The position numbers and the translations under genes are program-made. A stretch of 64,000 bases of DNA, taken from positions 3,534,001-3,598,000 of the forward strand of contig NZ_CP147776.1 in assembly GCF_037300705.1 (NCBI RefSeq), in the 5' to 3' direction. Shown here piece after piece: positions 26,275 to 36,230 of the stretch (positions are counted from its first letter, which is position 1; each line of letters starts with the position of its first letter). The notes below the pieces were generated by a model that saw only the letters and a list, made by a program, of their open reading frames with translations, was not told where the DNA came from and made no database searches. Source of the stretch: Massilia sp. W12. Its GTDB lineage: Bacteria > Pseudomonadota > Gammaproteobacteria > Burkholderiales > Burkholderiaceae_D.

Positions 26275-26297
26275 GCCAAACCGCACTGCGGTTTGGC
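26275..26297. terminator. Hairpin between convergent genes
   Basis: GCCAAACCGC (26275-26284) and GCGGTTTGGC (26288-26297) form a perfect 10-bp stem with a 3-base loop between two converging genes. There is no T-run on either side, so ordinary intrinsic termination is uncertain. Confidence 0.45.
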
Positions 26298-26329
26298 GGG
26301 CGCACTCTGCCGGCGCAGCGCCCCGCCCC

Positions 26330-27100
26330 TTATTTTCCCTGACTGGCCACCGCCGCCTTGGCGCGTTCCTGCTGTTTTTCCAGCTCTTGCAATTGTTTGC
26401 GTTTGTCTTCCACCTGCTTTTCCAAGCGTTCCTGTTTGCGCTTGGCCAGGTCTAATTGGCGTTGCTCTGAATCCTGCTGCTTTTTCAGATATTCGGCTTC
26501 ATTATCGGCGCGCTTTTTGGCGGCTTCCGCCAATTCTGCGGCATGGCGGCGCTGCCGCGCGGCGGCTTGTTCCCGTCTTTGCTGGCTTTCCTGGGCGCGT
26601 TTGGCGGCGGCGCGGGCGCGCTCTTCACTGTCTTCCTGCGCCCATTTCTGTTCGCGTTCGGCGCGCTCCTGTTCGCGTTTTTGGTGCTCTTGCAAAATGC
26701 GCGGGCCGGCTTCGAGGTGTTCGCGCTGGCGTTCGCTCAATTCTTTTTCCCGCTGTTGCAAGCTCTGTTCCCGCTTGTAACGCGCAGCAGCGATATCGAG
26801 TTTGTGCAGCTGTGCTTGCTGCTGGCGCAATTCCTCTTTGGCGTTTTCGACGCAGGCGGCGGCGAAAAACTGCGGCAAGCAGGCGGCTTCCTGTGCTTGA
26901 AAACGCTGCTGCAAGGCGTTGCGCAATTGCGCGACCTGTTCTTGCGCGGCGTTGGCGGCATCCAGATTGGTGAAAACCTGGCCGGGATATTGTTGCAACA
27001 GTTTTTGCACATCCTGCGCCACATCGCTTTGCGCTTGCGCTGGCATGTTCAGCGCAAAACCGGTCAAACCGGCCATCAGTCCCGCCACTGCCCGTTTCAT
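26330..27100 (-). CDS. Exported coiled-coil protein, function unknown
   Basis: 256 residues. A signal peptide ends at MPAQAQ (about residue 24). From about residue 95 the chain is almost entirely Glu/Arg/Lys/Gln/Ala heptads, indicating a long coiled coil in the periplasm. Two Cys near 74 and 83 may pair. It begins 10 bases after the zapE stop and so ends the odhA-odhB-lpdA-zapE transcript. Confidence 0.78.
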   Translation of the reverse strand: MKRAVAGLMAGLTGFALNMPAQAQSDVAQDVQKLLQQYPGQVFTNLDAANAAQEQVAQLRNALQQRFQAQEAACLPQFFAAACVENAKEELRQQQAQLHKLDIAAARYKREQSLQQREKELSERQREHLEAGPRILQEHQKREQERAEREQKWAQEDSEERARAAAKRAQESQQRREQAAARQRRHAAELAEAAKKRADNEAEYLKKQQDSEQRQLDLAKRKQERLEKQVEDKRKQLQELEKQQERAKAAVASQGK

Positions 27101-27109
27101 GCGCGCTCC

Positions 27110-28207
27110 TCAGACCAGATTTTGCGCCACCAGCCTTTGCTGGGTCGCCATGTATTCCGCCGACTGCATCTCGATGATGCGTGAGACGGTGCGCTGAAAT
27201 TCATTCGCCATCGCGCCTTGCACATATAAGCGTTCGGGCGCGACTGCGGCTGATAATAAGAGTTTGACTTTGCAGTCATACAAGACATCGATCAGCCAGG
27301 TAAAGCGGCGCGCCGCCGATTCTTGCGCCGGCGTCATTTCCGGCACGCCGGAGACGATAATCGTGTGATACAGGCTGGCCAATTCCAGATAATCGTTTTG
27401 CGAGCGCGCGCTCTCGCACAGGGTGGCGAAATCAAACCAGATGATGCTGCCGGCGCGCCGTCTGGCGCGCAATTTGCGGCCCAGGATTTCAATATCCGGC
27501 TTGGCGTCGGCCACTTCGGCGATTTCATCGAAGGCGTGCGTGAGCGCGGCATCGGCCTGCGGCCCGAGCGGGGTGTAGTACGCCGCCACTTGTTCCAGCA
27601 CACGCTTGCGGTAATCAATCCCGGCATCAACATTGACCACATCCATCTTTTCTTTCAGCAGGGCAATGGTGGGCAGCATGCGGTCGCGGTGCAAGCCATC
27701 CGGGTACAGGTCGTCAGGCCGGTAATTGGATGTCATGACGAAACACACGCCATGCTCAAATAAGGCGGATAAAAGGTTGTACATGATCATCGCGTCGGCC
27801 ACGTCGGAGACGTGGAATTCATCGAAGCAGATCATGCGGTATTTGCGCGCGACGCGCTTGGCGACTTCTTTCAAGGGGTCGGGCTGTCCCTTGAGTTCGT
27901 CCAGCTGGCGGTGTACGCCGCGCATGAATTCGTGGAAGTGCAGCCGGGTCTTGCGCACCAGCGGCAAGACCGAGTAAAAGCTGTCCATCAAAAACGACTT
28001 GCCGCGCCCGACGCCGCCCCACAAATAGACGCCGCGCGGCAAGGGGGGACGCACTAACAAGCGTGTGATGCTGTTGGAGCGGCGCGCTTTATACGCCGTC
28101 CATTCATCAAACGCCTGCTGCAGGCGCGCCACCGCCGCCAGTTGCGCCGGGTCGGCCTGATATGCACGCCGCGCCAGCGCATCCTGGTAGTACTCGGTGA
28201 CGTTCAT
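27110..28207 (-). CDS. zapE: Cell division protein ZapE (AFG1-like ATPase)
   Basis: 365 residues, the usual length. Walker A is GGVGRGKS (64-71) and Walker B is ICFDEFHVSD, followed by the ATPase sensor TSNYRPDDLYPDG. ZapE binds the Z-ring and destabilises FtsZ polymers during division under some conditions. It starts three bases after the lpdA stop, the same neighbourhood found in other betaproteobacteria. Confidence 0.95.
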   Translation of the reverse strand: MNVTEYYQDALARRAYQADPAQLAAVARLQQAFDEWTAYKARRSNSITRLLVRPPLPRGVYLWGGVGRGKSFLMDSFYSVLPLVRKTRLHFHEFMRGVHRQLDELKGQPDPLKEVAKRVARKYRMICFDEFHVSDVADAMIMYNLLSALFEHGVCFVMTSNYRPDDLYPDGLHRDRMLPTIALLKEKMDVVNVDAGIDYRKRVLEQVAAYYTPLGPQADAALTHAFDEIAEVADAKPDIEILGRKLRARRRAGSIIWFDFATLCESARSQNDYLELASLYHTIIVSGVPEMTPAQESAARRFTWLIDVLYDCKVKLLLSAAVAPERLYVQGAMANEFQRTVSRIIEMQSAEYMATQQRLVAQNLV

Positions 28208-28210
28208 GCT

Positions 28211-29638
28211 TTAGAAATTCAAGGTGCGCTTATCCACCGCCAGCGCGGCTTCCTTGGTGGCTTCCGAGAGGGACGGATGAGCGTGACAGATACGCGCAAT
28301 GTCTTCAGCGGCGGCGCGGAATTCCATCGCCACCACGGCTTCGGCGATCAATTCAGAGACCATCGGCCCCACCATGTGGACGCCCAGAATTTCATCGGTT
28401 TTGGCGTCGGCCAGGAATTTCACCATGCCGGAGGTGTCGCCCAGGGCGCGCGCGCGGCCATTCGCCATAAACGGGAATGTGCCGGCTTTGTATTCCACGC
28501 CTTCCGCTTTCAATTGCTGTTCGGTTTTACCGACCCAGGCGATTTCCGGCGAGGTGTAGATCACCCAGGGGATGGTGTTGAAATTCACATGGCCATGCTG
28601 GCCGGCGATACGCTCCGCCACGGCGACGCCCTCTTCCTCGGCTTTGTGCGCCAGCATCGGGCCGCGCACCACGTCGCCCACCGCCCACACGCCGGGCAGA
28701 TTGGTTTTGCAGTCGTCATCGACTTTGACGAAGCCGCGCTCATCCAACGCCAGACCGACGGCTTCGGCATCCAGGCCGATGGTGTTGGGCACGCGGCCAA
28801 TCGAGATGATCAGGCGGTCAAAACGCTGGCTTTGCGCTTCGCCTTTGGCGTTTTCATATTCGACCGAGACGCCGCTATCGTCGGCGCTGATCTTGCCCAG
28901 CTTGACGCCGAGTTTGATGTCCAGACCTTGCTTGACCAGCAGCTTTTGCGCTTCTTTGGCGATTTGCTCATCGACCGCCGCCAAAAAGGCCGGCATCGCT
29001 TCCAGCACGGTGACTTTGGCGCCGACGCGGCGCCACACGCTGCCCATTTCCAGGCCGATCACGCCGGCCCCGATCACGCCCAGGTTTTCCGGCACGGCGT
29101 CAATCGCCAGCGCGCCGGTATTCGACAAAATACGTTTTTCATCAAACGGCGCGCCCGGCAATTCGCGCGGGTTGGAGCCGGTGGCGATGATGACTTGTTT
29201 GGCGATCAATTCGGCCGGTTTGTCGCCGCTGACTTTGATGGCGTAAGCATCTTCCGAGCGCCCGGCGAAGCTGCCACGGCCATGGAAGAAGGTGACTTTG
29301 TTTTTCTTGAACAGGAACAAAATGCCGTCATTGTTTTGTTTGACGATTTTGTTTTTGCGCTCCAGCATCTTGCCCAGATCCAGGCGCAGATTGTCCATGC
29401 CGATGCCGTGTTCGTCAAAGCCGTGCGCGGCATGCTCGAAATGCTCCGACGATTGCAGCAGGGCTTTGGACGGAATGCAGCCGACATTGGTGCAAGTGCC
29501 GCCCGGGGCCGGGCCGCCGGCGGCGTTTTTCCATTCGTCGATACAGGCCACCGACAGACCCAGTTGCGCGGCGCGGATTGCGGCGATATACCCACCTGGG
29601 CCTGCGCCGATGACTACGACATCAAATTGTTGGCTCAT
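28211..29638 (-). CDS. lpdA: Dihydrolipoyl dehydrogenase (E3 of 2-oxoglutarate dehydrogenase)
   Basis: 475 residues from [17 protein letters not shown] (AGGAAA upstream); the longer frame to 29689 is not needed. The FAD site is GAGPGGY, the redox disulphide is [12 protein letters not shown], the NAD site is [13 protein letters not shown], and the C-terminal HAHPSLSE supplies the His-Glu pair. It reoxidises dihydrolipoate to NADH. It sits third in the odhA-odhB-lpdA operon, so it is the E3 of this complex. Confidence 0.97.
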   Translation of the reverse strand: MSQQFDVVVIGAGPGGYIAAIRAAQLGLSVACIDEWKNAAGGPAPGGTCTNVGCIPSKALLQSSEHFEHAAHGFDEHGIGMDNLRLDLGKMLERKNKIVKQNNDGILFLFKKNKVTFFHGRGSFAGRSEDAYAIKVSGDKPAELIAKQVIIATGSNPRELPGAPFDEKRILSNTGALAIDAVPENLGVIGAGVIGLEMGSVWRRVGAKVTVLEAMPAFLAAVDEQIAKEAQKLLVKQGLDIKLGVKLGKISADDSGVSVEYENAKGEAQSQRFDRLIISIGRVPNTIGLDAEAVGLALDERGFVKVDDDCKTNLPGVWAVGDVVRGPMLAHKAEEEGVAVAERIAGQHGHVNFNTIPWVIYTSPEIAWVGKTEQQLKAEGVEYKAGTFPFMANGRARALGDTSGMVKFLADAKTDEILGVHMVGPMVSELIAEAVVAMEFRAAAEDIARICHAHPSLSEATKEAALAVDKRTLNF

Positions 29639-29693
29639 TGCATTTCCTGAATAAATAATGGGGGTTTGCCATCCCCTGCTTTCCGGCAAGCAG

Positions 29694-29721
29694 TCAAACG
29701 CCGCCTGGCGGCGGCGTTTGA
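29694..29721 (-). other. Perfect 12-bp hairpin between odhB and lpdA
   Basis: TCAAACGCCGCC (29694-29705) and GGCGGCGTTTGA (29710-29721) pair fully around a 4-base loop in the odhB-lpdA spacer. The minus strand has no U-run after it, so it is more likely an mRNA stability or partial attenuation element than a full terminator. Confidence 0.7.
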
Positions 29722-29734
29722 TGCTGTTGTGTGA

Positions 29735-30976
29735 TTAGAGATCGAGCAACAGACGGGCCGGATCTTCCAGCGCTTCTTTCATCGCCACCAGACCCAGCAC
29801 GGCTTCGCGACCATCGATGATGCGGTGGTCGTAAGACATCGCCAGGTAGTTCATCGGGCGGATCACGATCTGGCCATTTTCCACCACCGCGCGTTCCTTG
29901 GTGGCGTGCACGCCCAGAATCGCCGATTGCGGCGGGTTGATGATCGGGGTCGAGAGCATGGAGCCGAACACGCCGCCATTGCTGATGGAGAAGGTGCCGC
30001 CGGTCAATTCGTCCAGGGTCAGCTTGCCATCCTTGGCTTTGACGCCGAATTCGCCGATTTTCTTTTCGATTTCAGCAATGCTCATTTGATCCACATTGCG
30101 CAGAATCGGCACCACCAGGCCGCGCGGCGAACCGACCGCAATGCCGATATCAAAGTAGCCGTGGTACACGATGTCATTGCCATCCACCGAGGCGTTCAAA
30201 ATCGGGTATTTCTTGAGGGCGGCGACAGCGGCTTTGACAAAGAAGGACATGAAGCCCAGCTTGACGCCATGTTCTTTCTCAAACTTGTCTTTGTATTTGT
30301 TGCGCAACTCCATCACCGGCAGCATATTGACTTCGTTGAAGGTGGTCAAAATGGCGTTGGTGGATTGCGATTGCACCAGGCGCTCGGCGATACGGGCGCG
30401 CAAGCGGCTCATCGGCACGCGCTGTTCCGGGCGGTCGCCCAAATCCAGGTTGCTGGGGGCGGCGACTTGCTGCAGCGGGGCTTTGGTCTGCACTGCAACC
30501 GGAGCCGGAGCCGGAGCCGGGGCGGCGGCGCCCTCTTCCAGCTTGCGCACCACATCGCCCTTGGTGATGCGGCGGTCGCGTCCAGTGCCTTCCAGGTGTT
30601 CCGGGTCAATCTTGTGTTCCGCCATCAGTTTGGCGGCGGACGGCATGGCGCTGCCGGCGCCGGGTTTGTCGGCGCTGGCCGGAGCTGCTGCGGCAGCCGG
30701 TGCGGCGGCGGCGGCCGGTGCGGCGCCGACGCTGGCTTCGGTATCGATATAAGCGATGATTTCGCCTGCCACCACGGTGCTGCCATCGCCCTTGACGATT
30801 TGGGTCAGCACGCCGGCGCCAGGGCAAGGCAGTTCCAGCACCACTTTATCGGTTTCCACGTCAACCAGATTCTGGTCGCGTTCAACTTTTTCACCCGCTT
30901 TTTTATGCCAAGCTTGCAAAGTGGCTTCCGCCACGGATTCCGACAATTGCGGTACTTTCACTTCAATGATTGCCAT
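29735..30976 (-). CDS. odhB: Dihydrolipoyllysine-residue succinyltransferase (E2 of 2-oxoglutarate dehydrogenase)
   Basis: 413 residues from [14 protein letters not shown] (GGAGA upstream). It has a lipoyl domain ([10 protein letters not shown], lipoylated Lys about 43), an Ala/Pro-rich linker, a peripheral-subunit-binding domain ([28 protein letters not shown]) and a catalytic core ending in [13 protein letters not shown] with the active-site His and Asp. It transfers succinyl groups to CoA. It lies between odhA and lpdA. Confidence 0.97.
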   Translation of the reverse strand: MAIIEVKVPQLSESVAEATLQAWHKKAGEKVERDQNLVDVETDKVVLELPCPGAGVLTQIVKGDGSTVVAGEIIAYIDTEASVGAAPAAAAAPAAAAAPASADKPGAGSAMPSAAKLMAEHKIDPEHLEGTGRDRRITKGDVVRKLEEGAAAPAPAPAPVAVQTKAPLQQVAAPSNLDLGDRPEQRVPMSRLRARIAERLVQSQSTNAILTTFNEVNMLPVMELRNKYKDKFEKEHGVKLGFMSFFVKAAVAALKKYPILNASVDGNDIVYHGYFDIGIAVGSPRGLVVPILRNVDQMSIAEIEKKIGEFGVKAKDGKLTLDELTGGTFSISNGGVFGSMLSTPIINPPQSAILGVHATKERAVVENGQIVIRPMNYLAMSYDHRIIDGREAVLGLVAMKEALEDPARLLLDL

Positions 30977-31079
30977 GTAATTCTCCGGTATCTTCAAACG
31001 GCGCAACGGGGTGTGGGTCGCGCACAAAATTCAGTTAAACACGTCAAGCGCGGCCTGTGCCTGCGCTTGACGCAAATTG

Positions 31080-33935
31080 TCATTTGGTCAGCACAAAGCC
31101 TTTGAGCTTGGAAAACGCGGTGTCGAGCAAGCCCTTTTGCTGCGCATAGTGCTTGTCGTAGTAACCCACGGCAGGCGAGGCGCTGGCTGCGCGGCCGGCA
31201 TACGCCAAACGCTGGCCGGCTTCCATGTTTTCAAAAATATTGTGCTGGGTCTGGAACCACGGGCCTTGATTTTGCGGCTCGTCTTGCGCCCACACCACCT
31301 CCGCCAGATTCGGATATTTCTTGAGTTCCGCAGCAAAAGCTTTGTGCGGGAACGGATACAGCTGTTCAATGCGGATGATGGCGACATCGTTTTGCGCCCG
31401 TTCTTTACGCGCATTCACCAGGTCGTAATACACACGGCCCGAGCAGGCGATGACGCGCTTGACCTTCTTGGCGTCGATCTTTTCGTCCACTTCGCCGATC
31501 ACGGTCTGGAAAGCGCCCTTGGCCAGATCAGACAGCGGCGAACCGGCGTCTTTGTTGCGCAGCAAGGATTTCGGCGTCAGGATCACCAGCGGCTTTCTGA
31601 ACATGCGGATCATTTGGCGGCGCAGCAGATGGAAAATCTGCGCGGCGGTGGTCGGCTGCACCACTTGAATATTGTTGTCTGCGCACAGCTGCAGGAAACG
31701 CTCAGGACGGGCCGAAGAGTGTTCCGGGCCTTGGCCTTCATAGCCGTGCGGCAGCATCATCACCAGGCCGGAGGCGCGGCCCCACTTCACTTCGCCGGAG
31801 ACGATGAATTGGTCAATCACCACTTGCGCGCCATTGACGAAGTCGCCGAATTGCGCTTCCCAGATGGTCAGGGTATTCGGTTCTGCGGTGGAATAACCGT
31901 ATTCAAAGCCGAGCACTGCTTCTTCCGACAACACCGAGTCGATGATGGTGAAGGTGGCTTGCTTATCGCTGATGTTTTGCAGCGGCACATAGTTGCCGGC
32001 GTCCCAGCGCTCACGGTTTTGATCGTGCAGCACGGCGTGACGGTGCACAAAGGTGCCGCGCCCGGCGTCCTGGCCGGTCAGGCGCACAGCATAGCCGGAA
32101 GCCAACAGGGTGGCGAAAGCCATATGTTCGCCCATGCCCCAGTCCAGATTCATTTCACCACGGCCCATGGCGGCGCGGTCGCCCAGCACGCGCTCGACCA
32201 GCGGATGCACCTTGAAGCCTTCCGGCACTTCCGTCAAACGCGCGGCAATGCGCTTGAGTTCGGTCAGCGGGACAGCGGTGTCAGCCACATCCGTCCACTT
32301 GCGGTTGAGGAAGGGCATCCAATCCACCGCATACTTATTCTTGAAGTTGGAGATGACCGGATCCACGGTGTGGCGCCCGGCTTCCATCGCCGCACGGTAG
32401 GTTTTGATCATTTCATCCGATTCATTCGGCGCCAGCGTGCCTTGCGCGGTTAAGCGCTCGGCGAACAGTGCGCGCGTGCCCTGATGCTGGCCGATGCGCT
32501 TATACATCAGCGGCTGGGTCAGTGCCGGGGTGTCTTGCTCATTGTGGCCGAGTTTGCGGAAGCAAACGATGTCCACCACCACGTCTTTCTTGAATTCCAT
32601 GCGATAGTCGAGCGCGAACTGGGTCGCCAGCACGACTGCTTCCGGGTCGTCGCCATTGACGTGGAACACCGGTGCTTCGATCATCTTCACCACGTCGGTG
32701 CAATACAGCGTGGAACGGGCGTCGCGCGGGTCGGAGGTGGTGAAACCGATCTGGTTATTGATCACGATATGCACTGTGCCGCCGGTGCCGTAACCACGGG
32801 TTTGCGCCAGATTCAGGGTTTCCATCACCACGCCCTGGCCGGCAAATGCCGCGTCGCCGTGCACCAGCACCGGCAACACTTGCGAACCGTCTTTATCGCC
32901 CCGGCGTTCCATCCGCGCCTTGCAGGAGCCTTCCACCACCGGGTTGACGATTTCCAGATGCGAGGGGTTGAACGCCAGCGACAGATGCACCGGGCCGCCG
33001 GCAGTCGCGATGTCAGACGAGAAGCCCTGATGGTATTTGACGTCGCCGGACGGCAGGTCGTCGCCATGACGGCCTTCAAATTCTTCAAACAGATCCCCCG
33101 GCGATTTGCCCAGAGTGTTGACCAGCACATTCAGGCGGCCGCGATGCGCCATGCCGATCACGATTTCCTGAATGCCGCGCTCACCGGCGCGCTGGATCAC
33201 TTCATCCATTGCGGCGATAAAGCTTTCGCCGCCTTCCAGGGAGAAGCGCTTTTGACCAACGTAACGGGTATGCAGATAACGTTCCAGACCTTCAGCGGCG
33301 GTCAGACGTTCGAGGATGTGCTTTTTCTTTTCAGCGTTGAAGCTGGGAGTGGAGCGGATCGATTCCAGCTTTTGTTGCAACCAGCGTTTTTCCGACGGGT
33401 CGCTGATATACATGAATTCTGCGCCGATGGAACGGCAGTAGGTGTCGCGCAGTGCGTTGAGCAAATCGCGCAGACTGGCGGTTTCGCCGCCGAAGTAGGT
33501 ATTGCTGATATTGAACACGATGTCCATATCGGCATCGGTGAAACCGTAGAAAGACGGCTCCAGTTCATGAATCACCGGGCGTTCCTGGCGCTGCAGCGGA
33601 TCGAGATTGGCCCAGCGGCTGCCCAGATAGCGATAAGCGGCGACGAGTTGGGTGACAGCGATGCGCTTTCTGGCCATTTCCGCATCCGCCGCCGCAGAAA
33701 CGGTGCGGATCGGGCCTTGTTTGGCGCGCTCAGCGAAGGAGGCGAGCACCGGGGCATGCGCCACGTCAGGGCGGCTGGAGCCGTCCACGGCGGGCACGTT
33801 TTGCATCGCGTCGAAATAGGCGCGCCAGTTATCGGGCACCGAACCGGGGTTGTCGAGATAAGCTTCGTAGAGTTCTTCGACGTATGGCGCATTGCCGCCA
33901 AACAGGTAGGAATTGGCTTTGTATTGCTGCATCAT
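31080..33935 (-). CDS. odhA: 2-oxoglutarate dehydrogenase E1 component
   Basis: 951 residues, the normal E1 size. It has the N-terminal SYLFGGNAPYVEELYEAY segment, the GMAHRGRLNVL block, thiamine-diphosphate binding around HGDAAFAGQGVVMETLNLAQTRGYGTGGTVHIVINNQIGFTTS, and the C-terminal transketolase-like YGYSTAEPNTLTIWEAQFGDFVNGAQ. It decarboxylates 2-oxoglutarate and passes the succinyl group to OdhB. AAAGGTGAG lies before the ATG. It is the first gene of the operon. Confidence 0.97.
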   Translation of the reverse strand: MMQQYKANSYLFGGNAPYVEELYEAYLDNPGSVPDNWRAYFDAMQNVPAVDGSSRPDVAHAPVLASFAERAKQGPIRTVSAAADAEMARKRIAVTQLVAAYRYLGSRWANLDPLQRQERPVIHELEPSFYGFTDADMDIVFNISNTYFGGETASLRDLLNALRDTYCRSIGAEFMYISDPSEKRWLQQKLESIRSTPSFNAEKKKHILERLTAAEGLERYLHTRYVGQKRFSLEGGESFIAAMDEVIQRAGERGIQEIVIGMAHRGRLNVLVNTLGKSPGDLFEEFEGRHGDDLPSGDVKYHQGFSSDIATAGGPVHLSLAFNPSHLEIVNPVVEGSCKARMERRGDKDGSQVLPVLVHGDAAFAGQGVVMETLNLAQTRGYGTGGTVHIVINNQIGFTTSDPRDARSTLYCTDVVKMIEAPVFHVNGDDPEAVVLATQFALDYRMEFKKDVVVDIVCFRKLGHNEQDTPALTQPLMYKRIGQHQGTRALFAERLTAQGTLAPNESDEMIKTYRAAMEAGRHTVDPVISNFKNKYAVDWMPFLNRKWTDVADTAVPLTELKRIAARLTEVPEGFKVHPLVERVLGDRAAMGRGEMNLDWGMGEHMAFATLLASGYAVRLTGQDAGRGTFVHRHAVLHDQNRERWDAGNYVPLQNISDKQATFTIIDSVLSEEAVLGFEYGYSTAEPNTLTIWEAQFGDFVNGAQVVIDQFIVSGEVKWGRASGLVMMLPHGYEGQGPEHSSARPERFLQLCADNNIQVVQPTTAAQIFHLLRRQMIRMFRKPLVILTPKSLLRNKDAGSPLSDLAKGAFQTVIGEVDEKIDAKKVKRVIACSGRVYYDLVNARKERAQNDVAIIRIEQLYPFPHKAFAAELKKYPNLAEVVWAQDEPQNQGPWFQTQHNIFENMEAGQRLAYAGRAASASPAVGYYDKHYAQQKGLLDTAFSKLKGFVLTK

Positions 33936-34366
33936 TTTTTGCTCACCTTTCTTCGCGCTTCGCGAGTATGGGGCGGGTTAATCTAACCTTCCGCGACACG
34001 GCCTGACCGGTTAGCGGATTGCACATCGGGGGACTGCGGCAAACATCTGCCACAGCGCCGCAATCCCCCGCACTGGGAGAGGGACTGCAACGCTGCAAGC
34101 GCTTTGTCACAGACCGCCCTTCATCAAGTATGTGGGGAAGGAGTCACAGCTCGAAATTCCAGCGGAAACGCAAAGCGCTTTTTTTGCCTCTTGTCTTGCA
34201 CAGAATTTGACAATCATTTGGCGAAAAAAAATGCCCGCCAGATGAGAGCATTCAGTCACAAGGATAGCATAAACAGGCTTGTGCCAAAAGCAATTTCTTT
34301 GTATCAGGATTTATCCATGGCAACGCTGCGCAAAGCGGCACAAGCGGCATTTGCGCGCCGCCGCCA
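33936..34366. other. Intergenic region between odhA and dgt
   Basis: About 430 bases with no convincing gene. It must contain the odhA promoter on the minus strand, but I see no single strong -35/-10 pair. It includes the odhA ribosome site and a run of eight A near 34225. Confidence 0.5.
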
Positions 34367-35593
34367 TCAGGCTTGCCACAGCACTTCCAGGCTTTTCGGG
34401 CCGAACAGGCGCTCATATTCCTGCGCCGCAAATGCATCCATCATGCCGGAAATATAGTCGGCCACCAGACGCTGCAATGGAAAACGGTCTTGCAGCACGC
34501 GCAATTCCGCCGGCAAGAGCATGCCGCCGCGATTGAAGCCGGCATCGGTCAAGGCGGCAAATAAACCGCGTATCACTTTTTCGCCGCGTTTTTCATAAAA
34601 CTGAATATCGCGCTTGCGCGTCACGGCGCGAAACAGCAGTACTTTCAGGCCGCGCGCCAGCTGTCCCAGCTGGCGATAGCCCAAGCGCTCCTGCCCTGCC
34701 GCGCCGACCACGCTGATATCGCGGCACAGACGGTTGACGATGCGCGAAGTCAATTCTTTGCGCAAGACGATGGAATATTCTTCAGAGGTGCCCAGCCGCT
34801 TGGCGCGCAACGCTTCTTCCTGCACATCGCACGCAATCTCGGAAAAAATCAGATAGCCCTCACTGTATAAAGGATCGATGCAAAATTCATGCACGATTTC
34901 GCCCAATGAAATAATGCCAAAACTCAAGGCGTCTTCCAGATCATGCGCGGCGTAAGCGATTTCATCGGCCAGATCCATGATTTGCGCATCAATGCTTTTG
35001 CGCAGCGTGACGCCATGCGCATCCAATTGCTCTTGCAGGAATTGATAATCGTCGGGATACAGAAATTTTTTCGGATTGTCTTTGGCGCGGTAAAAATATT
35101 TGGTGATGCCAAACATCGTGCGCACGGTCAGATTCAAGCCGTCGTAGGCATGATGTTTGCGTTCCAAAGTGCGCAAGGTGCGGAAGGCTTGCGCATTGCC
35201 CTCATAACCGCCAATCGCGCCGCACAGCTCATGCAATATATCTTCGCCATGATGGCCGAATGGCGGGTTGCCGATGTCATGCGCCAATGAACAGGTTTCC
35301 GCCACCACGGTTTGCTGCAGCCCGAGGCTGGCGGCAATCGAGCGCGCAATTTGCGCCACTTCCAGGCTGTGGGTTAAACGGTTGCGGTTGAAGCGGTTGG
35401 CGTCCACGCCCAGCAATTGCATCTTGCCCTGCAGTGCGCGAAAGGAAGAGGAATACAGCACGCGCGCATAATCGCGCATGCACTCCTCACGACCATCGCC
35501 ACGGCCATCGCTGTGCTCCACCATCCGGTATTCCAGACAGGCGATGCGGTTTTCTTCTTCCCGGGCAAATTCCCTGGTTTGCTGGTCGTACAT
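34367..35593 (-). CDS. dgt: dGTP triphosphohydrolase-like HD protein
   Basis: 408 residues. The HD metal site is visible: NRLTHSLEVAQIARSI, then LAHDIGNPPFGHHGE. The central LSFGIISLGEIVHEF and C-terminal blocks fit the short-form deoxyguanosinetriphosphate triphosphohydrolase-like family, which cleaves dNTPs to nucleosides plus triphosphate. GAGGATTTT precedes the ATG. Confidence 0.93.
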   Translation of the reverse strand: MYDQQTREFAREEENRIACLEYRMVEHSDGRGDGREECMRDYARVLYSSSFRALQGKMQLLGVDANRFNRNRLTHSLEVAQIARSIAASLGLQQTVVAETCSLAHDIGNPPFGHHGEDILHELCGAIGGYEGNAQAFRTLRTLERKHHAYDGLNLTVRTMFGITKYFYRAKDNPKKFLYPDDYQFLQEQLDAHGVTLRKSIDAQIMDLADEIAYAAHDLEDALSFGIISLGEIVHEFCIDPLYSEGYLIFSEIACDVQEEALRAKRLGTSEEYSIVLRKELTSRIVNRLCRDISVVGAAGQERLGYRQLGQLARGLKVLLFRAVTRKRDIQFYEKRGEKVIRGLFAALTDAGFNRGGMLLPAELRVLQDRFPLQRLVADYISGMMDAFAAQEYERLFGPKSLEVLWQA

Positions 35594-35675
35594 AAAATCC
35601 TCTCAGTCTGTATCCGCACGTCCAAGGCTGGACGCGAACTCCAGCAGCATGAGAACGGCATATGGACTTTGCCCG

Positions 35676-36230
35676 CTACAATAAGGCAAGTAAATCCCGC
35701 AAATCAGTCAGCACCGCGTCCGCACGAGTCTGCAGCTCTCGCCGCCCCTCTCCGCTGGCGTATAAGAAATTTCTGCCGACTCCTGCAGCCAGACCGGCTT
35801 GAATATCGCTTTCTTTATCCCCTACCAGAATTGACGCTGCTAAATCAACCTTAAAATCCCGCACCGCATCTAAAATCATGCCTGGCTGCGGCTTTCTGCG
35901 CAGAGAGGCGCATTTATAAGCGCCCACACCAAATTCAGGATGCGTCGGACAGTAATACACTTCGCGGATCGGACAGTCTTGTGCAGCAAATTGCGCTCGC
36001 ACCCAGCTCATCAATTCTTCGAAATCCTGTTCGCTATAATACCCGCGCCCTATTCCAGCCTGATTTGTTACTACAAATATACTATATCCACGCTGCACCG
36101 CAGCACGACAAATATCAAAAATGCCATCGACAAACTCAAATTGACTTTGCCGATAAACATAACCGTAATCTATGTTTATAACCCCATCCCGATCCAGGAA
36201 TAAACCTTTTTCAGGCTGCAAATTTTCCAC
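35676..36230 (-). CDS. gmhB: D-glycero-D-manno-heptose 1,7-bisphosphate phosphatase (HAD-IIIA)
   Basis: 184 residues from a GTG at 36230, preceded by AGGAG and overlapping hddC by about 20 bases; the longer ATG frame lacks a ribosome site. FLDRDGVIN is the HAD nucleophile motif, followed by FVVTNQAGIGRGYY and VGDKESDIQAGLAAG. The YYCPTHPEFG region holds Cys/His that may bind zinc, as in GmhB. It removes the C7 phosphate of heptose 1,7-bisphosphate in activated-heptose synthesis. Confidence 0.88.
   Translation of the reverse strand: MENLQPEKGLFLDRDGVINIDYGYVYRQSQFEFVDGIFDICRAAVQRGYSIFVVTNQAGIGRGYYSEQDFEELMSWVRAQFAAQDCPIREVYYCPTHPEFGVGAYKCASLRRKPQPGMILDAVRDFKVDLAASILVGDKESDIQAGLAAGVGRNFLYASGEGRRELQTRADAVLTDLRDLLALL

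Noticed and set aside
28142-29650. 502-codon plus-strand ORF opposite lpdA
   Set aside because: It mirrors lpdA, which has all E3 motifs. Its product is His/Gln/Arg-rich, the usual look of a shadow frame in GC-rich DNA.
31077-33986. Long plus-strand ORFs (458 and 500 codons) opposite odhA
   Set aside because: odhA is complete; the opposite frames are free of stops only through codon bias.
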